Of a stretch of 64,000 nucleotides of DNA, positions 60,333-64,000 are shown in pieces (the first letter of the stretch is position 1; each line of letters starts with the position of its first letter). Origin of the DNA: Adhaeribacter arboris. GTDB taxonomy: Bacteria > Bacteroidota > Bacteroidia > Cytophagales > Hymenobacteraceae. Location of the stretch: NCBI RefSeq assembly GCF_003023845.1, contig NZ_PYFT01000001.1, positions 6,974,676-7,038,675 on the forward strand, in the 5' to 3' direction. A program made the position numbers and the translations under genes. Under the pieces are notes generated by a model. It was not told where the DNA came from. It saw only the letters and a list, made by a program, of their open reading frames with translations, and searched no databases.

Positions 60333-60545
60333 ATGAAAGTTTTGAATACCTACATTGTTTCTGAGAAAATGAATACCGGCTTAGCCGTAAAAACTTTATT
60401 GTATGAGCTGGAAGATCGCTCCTGGATGCTGAATTGTCCTAAATACCACGAAACTACCGGCCTGACAACGTTTAAGCTTTTACCCATTTCCGCCGAAAAA
60501 GCCAAAGAACTGATGACCCAAAAGGTAACCTTCGCCTCCGTTTAA
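60333..60545 (+). CDS. Small hypothetical protein, 70 aa
   Basis: A soluble 70-residue protein: MKVLNTYIVSEKMNTGLAVK, then a segment SWMLNCPKYHETTGLTTFKL, ending QKVTFASV. GC-richer third positions than the flanking AT-rich gaps and a balanced residue mix support real coding. No signal peptide or membrane helix. I know no family. It stands alone with large gaps on both sides. Confidence 0.5.
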   Translation: MKVLNTYIVSEKMNTGLAVKTLLYELEDRSWMLNCPKYHETTGLTTFKLLPISAEKAKELMTQKVTFASV

Positions 60546-60988
60546 TCTTAAAATATTTCTTTTTGATAAAGCGGCTACAATTAGCTACTTATTTAAAAGG
60601 TTTATTGAAGAGAAGTGGATGTATTTGATTTTTACTTTATCCGTGGGAATAAAAGAATAAACTAAGCTTGATAACTGCAGTTTATTTTACCGAAATTACT
60701 CAGTAATGTGGTAAGCGGAAGAACGATTACTTAAAGTATTTCGCTTAATTTTAATAACTTGTTTAAAAACTAAAAATCAAGCTGTACTTTTCTGGCAAAT
60801 TCTTGCCGGGAACTATAATCACCACCCAGTTTAGTAAATTATCGTATCTTTACAGAAAACAAGTTAAGATTATCTGATTCAAGATTTATAGTAAGATGAG
60901 CGGTACAGTATCGCTCATTTTTGCTTTATAAAGCTGGGGAAATCACGTTTTTAGTCTATAAATTTTACTTACCTCCAAAACAAGTTGT
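60546..60988. other. 443-bp intergenic region
   Basis: An AT-rich gap between two plus-strand genes. It holds the 5' region of the DUF72 gene. No convincing promoter box, terminator, repeat or RNA gene is seen. A 96-codon frame at 60921-61211 overlaps the DUF72 gene in another frame and is a shadow. Confidence 0.45.
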
Positions 60989-61732
60989 ATGTCAACGGAC
61001 AAATTACATATTGGTACTTCGGGCTGGAGTTACCGCTGGAAAGGTTTGTTTTATCCCGAAGACCTGCCATCGGCGGATTACTTACCTTATTTTTCCCAGC
61101 ATTTTAACTGCACCGAAATCAACAGCAGCTTTTACCATTTTACGATGGAAAAAACCATTCAAAAATGGCTGGACCAAACCCCGGCAGCATTTAAGTTCTG
61201 CGCCAAATTAAACCAGGAAATCACCCATAAACGTAAATTCGAGGACGCAGAAGAACCGCTACTCAAATTTATGAGCCGGTACGGACGGATGAGAGAACGC
61301 TTAGGAGTCATATTAATTCAAATTGCCGGCAGTTTCCGGTACGACCGCCCCGCTGCCGAAAGCTTTTACCGTTTGCTCCGGCAGCATTACCCCGAGGTAA
61401 AGTTTGCGCTGGAAGCCCGGCATGTTTCCTGGTTCACGGAAGAATCTTTAAACTTATTGCGCGATTATGAAATTACTTTTGTCATTGCCAGTGCGGGCAA
61501 ACGTTTTCCTGGTTTGGAAATTACGACTACCGAAACGGTTTACCTGCGATTGCACGGGGAAGAGCGCCTTTATTCTTCTTTGTATTCCGACGAAAAGTTG
61601 GAACGCTACGCGTATATGATCCACGATTGGCTGCTGGACGGCAAAGAAGTTTGGGTATTCTTTAACAACACCATTATGGGGAGCGCCCTTACCAACGCTA
61701 AAACCTTGCAAGCCTTACTCACTAATTTGTAA
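60989..61732 (+). CDS. DUF72 (YecE-like) protein
   Basis: A 247-residue TIM-barrel protein of the DUF72 family. Signatures: IGTSGWSYRWKGLFYPE at the start, FNCTEINSSFYHFTMEKTIQ, FKFCAKLNQEITH, GVILIQIAGSFRYDRPAAES and FALEARHVSWF, ending VWVFFNNTIMGSALTNAKTL. Family members are widespread; the biochemical activity is unknown, though the fold and conserved acidic residues suggest a hydrolase. Full length. It is parallel to the 5'-nucleotidase genes, but 190 bp before them. Confidence 0.9.
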   Translation: MSTDKLHIGTSGWSYRWKGLFYPEDLPSADYLPYFSQHFNCTEINSSFYHFTMEKTIQKWLDQTPAAFKFCAKLNQEITHKRKFEDAEEPLLKFMSRYGRMRERLGVILIQIAGSFRYDRPAAESFYRLLRQHYPEVKFALEARHVSWFTEESLNLLRDYEITFVIASAGKRFPGLEITTTETVYLRLHGEERLYSSLYSDEKLERYAYMIHDWLLDGKEVWVFFNNTIMGSALTNAKTLQALLTNL

Positions 61733-61922
61733 AATTTAGGGTATTTCCGGATGGCGCGAAAAATAAATCTGCCAGTAATTTTATGCCTTTAGCGTAAAAA
61801 ATAAGGGTTTAAACCGGTATGAGCCAAGTAATAAGGAATTTTTCGGCCGGTTTTTACTTTGGTAACGCTTGTTTTCGGAAAAGGTAATCTGTATATTGAC
61901 CTATCACCTTTACCAATAGTTC

Positions 61923-62681
61923 ATGAGGAGTTTGCGCTGGCAGCTTTATTGGCGAAACCTGTTTTTTACTTTTTTACTTTTTTCGTGCCAACGTACCTGG
62001 CAGCCTACCGCCCAATTACGGTCCGAAGCCAAATTACCCGTAAGCGCCAACGTGGCGGCGGACGTAGCTACCGAAGCGGCTATTTTGCCTTACCGCCGGC
62101 AAGTGGAACAACGTATGAGCGAAGTAATTGGTACGGCTCCGCAGGAGCTAAAAAATGCTGTCTTTGAATCGTCCTTAGGTAATTTTGTGGCCGACTTGCA
62201 ACGCAGTGAAGCCGCCCATTTACTAGGTAAACCCGTAGATATGGGGCTCATGACCCGGGGCGGTTTACGCTATATTATTCCGCAAGGTAAAATTACGGTA
62301 GGGGATGTGTTTGAATTAATGCCCTTTGAGAACGAACTGTTGGTGCTCACTTTATCCGGGCCAACCGTTGAAAAACTTTTTCAGTTTGGGGCAGAGAAGA
62401 AGATTTTAGCGCTTTCTAATGCGTCCTTTACTATTCAAAACAACCAGGCGAGTAATATTTTGATTGGGGGTAAACCTTTAAACGCGCAAAAAACGTACAC
62501 GCTGGCTATTTCGGATTATTTAGCCAATGGCGGGGATAACCTGATTTTTTTAAAAGAAGCGATAAAAACCGAGAAAGTGGGTATTCTGCTGCGGGACGCT
62601 ATTATACAGCACATTCAGCAGTTAACCGCGCAAGGTAAACCGGTAGAAGCGCGCGTAGAAGGCCGGGTAAAAGTTTTATAG
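61923..62681 (+). CDS. 5'-nucleotidase C-terminal-domain lipoprotein
   Basis: A 252-residue protein carrying only the substrate-binding C-terminal domain of UshA-type 5'-nucleotidases. A lipobox LLFSC (Cys22) suggests an outer- or inner-membrane lipoprotein. The domain shows SSLGNFVADLQR (about 85-96), VDMGLMTRGGLRYIIPQGKI, TVGDVFELMPFENELLVLTL and the closing YTLAISDYLANGGDNLIFL. The metallophosphatase half is encoded by the next gene. Together they would form a two-chain enzyme that removes phosphate from nucleotides in the periplasm. This split, with the C-terminal gene first, is seen in other Bacteroidota. Confidence 0.88.
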   Translation: MRSLRWQLYWRNLFFTFLLFSCQRTWQPTAQLRSEAKLPVSANVAADVATEAAILPYRRQVEQRMSEVIGTAPQELKNAVFESSLGNFVADLQRSEAAHLLGKPVDMGLMTRGGLRYIIPQGKITVGDVFELMPFENELLVLTLSGPTVEKLFQFGAEKKILALSNASFTIQNNQASNILIGGKPLNAQKTYTLAISDYLANGGDNLIFLKEAIKTEKVGILLRDAIIQHIQQLTAQGKPVEARVEGRVKVL

Positions 62682-62683
62682 TT

Positions 62684-62760
62684 GCAAGTTACAGGTTGCA
62701 AGTTGTTGAGGATTTAAAGGTTACCCGGTTGGAAAGCTTTAAGGTTAAAAAATTCTAATC
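62684..62760 (+). repeat. Degenerate short repeats between the nucleotidase genes
   Basis: GTTGCAAGTT occurs twice within 62684-62712, followed by GGTTACCCGGTTGGAAAGC and AAGGTTAAAA. The last part resembles the motif of the 28243-28424 inverted repeat. It is low-complexity intergenic repeat DNA of unknown role. The remainder of the gap to 62966 holds nothing I can name. Confidence 0.4.
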
Positions 62761-62966
62761 GGTGCGTTCTGAATTAGCTGTTGGCGCTCGTCTTAGCGGA
62801 GCGAAACTGGTGACGAATAGACAAAAACCCGGTCTTCAGACTGCCGAAACAGATTATTTAAACAAGTAAGTTATTACACTGAATTTACTTTAACTATGGA
62901 TTAGAATACTTTATATCAGTTATCCAGCAATCGAACAACTAATAATTACTTTTATAACGTCCGGAA

Positions 62967-63896
62967 ATGAAAAGACGTGATTTTTTGAAAACGACTGCCT
63001 TAGGTGCTGCTGCGGGTTGGGCCATGTGGCCAGCGGATGTTTGGGCGGCGACTACGGTGCGCTTAACCGTGCTGCATACCAACGACATGCATTCCCGCAT
63101 CGATCCTTTTCCGAACGACGGCCGGACCAACGGTGGTTTAGGCGGTATGGCTCGCCGGGCCACTTTAATCCATCAAATTCGGCAACAAGAAGCAAATGTG
63201 CTGTTGTTAGATTCCGGTGATATTTTTCAGGGTACGCCTTATTTTAATTTTTTTGGCGGTGAGCTGGAGTACAAGCTTATGACCCAGATGCGTTACGATG
63301 CGGCTACTTTGGGCAACCACGATTTTGATAATGGCTTAGCGGGTTTGCAGCGACAACTGCCTCATGCCGGTTTTTCTTTTTTATCGGCTAATTACGATTT
63401 TAATCAGACGATTTTAAAAAGCCGTTTTCAGCCCTATAAAACGTTCGAAAAACAAGGTATTAAAATAGGCGTTTTTGGTTTAGGCATTGAACTGGCTGGT
63501 TTAGTAGATCCAAAGAATTATGGCGCTACCATGTACCTGGACCCGGTGCAGCGGGCTGCTGATATGGTAAAGCAACTCCGCGAGAAAGAAAAATGTAACC
63601 TGGTAATTTGTTTATCACATTTGGGCTATAAATACGAAACCGCCAAAATGGATGATCGAAAATTAGCCCAGCAGGTAGCCGGGATTGATTTAATTTTGGG
63701 CGGCCACACGCACACTTTTATGGCGGCTCCCGAAAAATTCACCGATTCCAATGGGCACGAAACGCTTGTTAATCAGGTAGGTTGGGCCGGTATTAACTTA
63801 GGGCGGATTGATTTTAATTTCAGCAAAAAGAACAAGCAAAAAATAAATGTGGCAACGGCGGTGCTACCGGTCGGACAGCCTGTAATAAGTTCGTAA
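62967..63896 (+). CDS. 5'-nucleotidase metallophosphatase domain, Tat-exported
   Basis: A 309-residue calcineurin-like phosphatase. It starts with a Tat signal (MKRRDFLKTTALGAAAGWAM), so it is exported folded with its metals. Metal-site motifs in order: LHTNDMHSRID (about 36-46), LLLDSGDIFQGTPY, TLGNHDFDNGL, ICLSHLGYKYE and LILGGHTHTFM. It lacks the C-terminal substrate-binding domain, which the preceding gene supplies. Full length for the split form. The gap of 285 bp leaves open whether the two share a promoter. Confidence 0.92.
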   Translation: MKRRDFLKTTALGAAAGWAMWPADVWAATTVRLTVLHTNDMHSRIDPFPNDGRTNGGLGGMARRATLIHQIRQQEANVLLLDSGDIFQGTPYFNFFGGELEYKLMTQMRYDAATLGNHDFDNGLAGLQRQLPHAGFSFLSANYDFNQTILKSRFQPYKTFEKQGIKIGVFGLGIELAGLVDPKNYGATMYLDPVQRAADMVKQLREKEKCNLVICLSHLGYKYETAKMDDRKLAQQVAGIDLILGGHTHTFMAAPEKFTDSNGHETLVNQVGWAGINLGRIDFNFSKKNKQKINVATAVLPVGQPVISS

Positions 63897-64000
63897 ATAA
63901 ATAATTTTTTGTTAAGTATTTTTTTTAGATTTTTGTAGCCCTCAAAATCTGTTGGGCCCCGGTTAATTGTAGGATAATAACTTAAGGAATAGTGACTTTC

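Noticed and set aside
1..64000. CRISPR array, tRNA or rRNA genes, phage or integrative element
   Set aside because: No regularly spaced repeats, no tRNA-like ends and no integrase or phage structural genes were seen by eye.

Overview
The window looks like a piece of chromosome from a Bacteroidota bacterium of the order Cytophagales, most like Hymenobacteraceae (Adhaeribacter, Pontibacter or Rufibacter relatives). Four things point there: a giant secreted adhesin with a type IX secretion (T9SS) C-terminal sorting domain, a TamL-type lipoprotein in place of TamA, a Rho factor with a long disordered insertion, and Bacteroidota-type TAnnTTTG promoter boxes. Genus assignment is inference from gene content. 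The background is AT-rich, and translation often starts at TTG or GTG.

Layout. 1-14 kb: the end of a thiamine-dependent E1 dehydrogenase, a 3,130-residue cadherin-type adhesin on the minus strand, and tamL divergent from a TrmH-type RNA methyltransferase. 14-24 kb: an inverted-repeat element, an ECF sigma / anti-sigma / outer-membrane-barrel cluster, and single metabolic or hypothetical genes (SRPBCC, CoA-binding, FAD oxidoreductase, MpaB/DUF2236, TlpA-like, UBP zinc finger). 23-33 kb: housekeeping genes serS, rho, clpS and recR, with a UbiA prenyltransferase, a methyltransferase and a Dph6-like ATPase. 33-37 kb: a glycosyltransferase fusion, an OmpA-like protein and a complete IS1-family insertion sequence with a target duplication. 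37-43.5 kb: aspartate aminotransferase with a heptose-7-phosphate kinase, a redoxin, a phosphopantetheinyl transferase, and a WD40-DivIVA-folB operon. 44-57 kb: methylmalonyl-CoA mutase genes mutA and mutB with a translationally coupled PAS-only protein, and the chaperone meaB about 8 kb away. Between them lie a GC-rich and probably foreign glycosidase, a nitroreductase remnant, a thioredoxin-fold lipoprotein without its cysteines, and a RES/Xre toxin-antitoxin pair. 58-64 kb: small secreted proteins, a DUF72 protein, and a 5'-nucleotidase split into two genes.

The strongest candidate for something undescribed is a ~250-bp dispersed element present twice (1091-1344 and 43691-43940). Each copy sits between convergent genes. 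The copies share nested stems, and a terminal hairpin keeps its pairing through compensatory changes, which points to a structured RNA and not a protein. Other items worth attention are two predicted leaderless promoters, the PAS protein coupled to mutase, the redox-dead TlpA-like protein and a 162-bp near-identical duplication inside the adhesin gene. I saw no CRISPR array, tRNA or rRNA, and no obvious new defence island.
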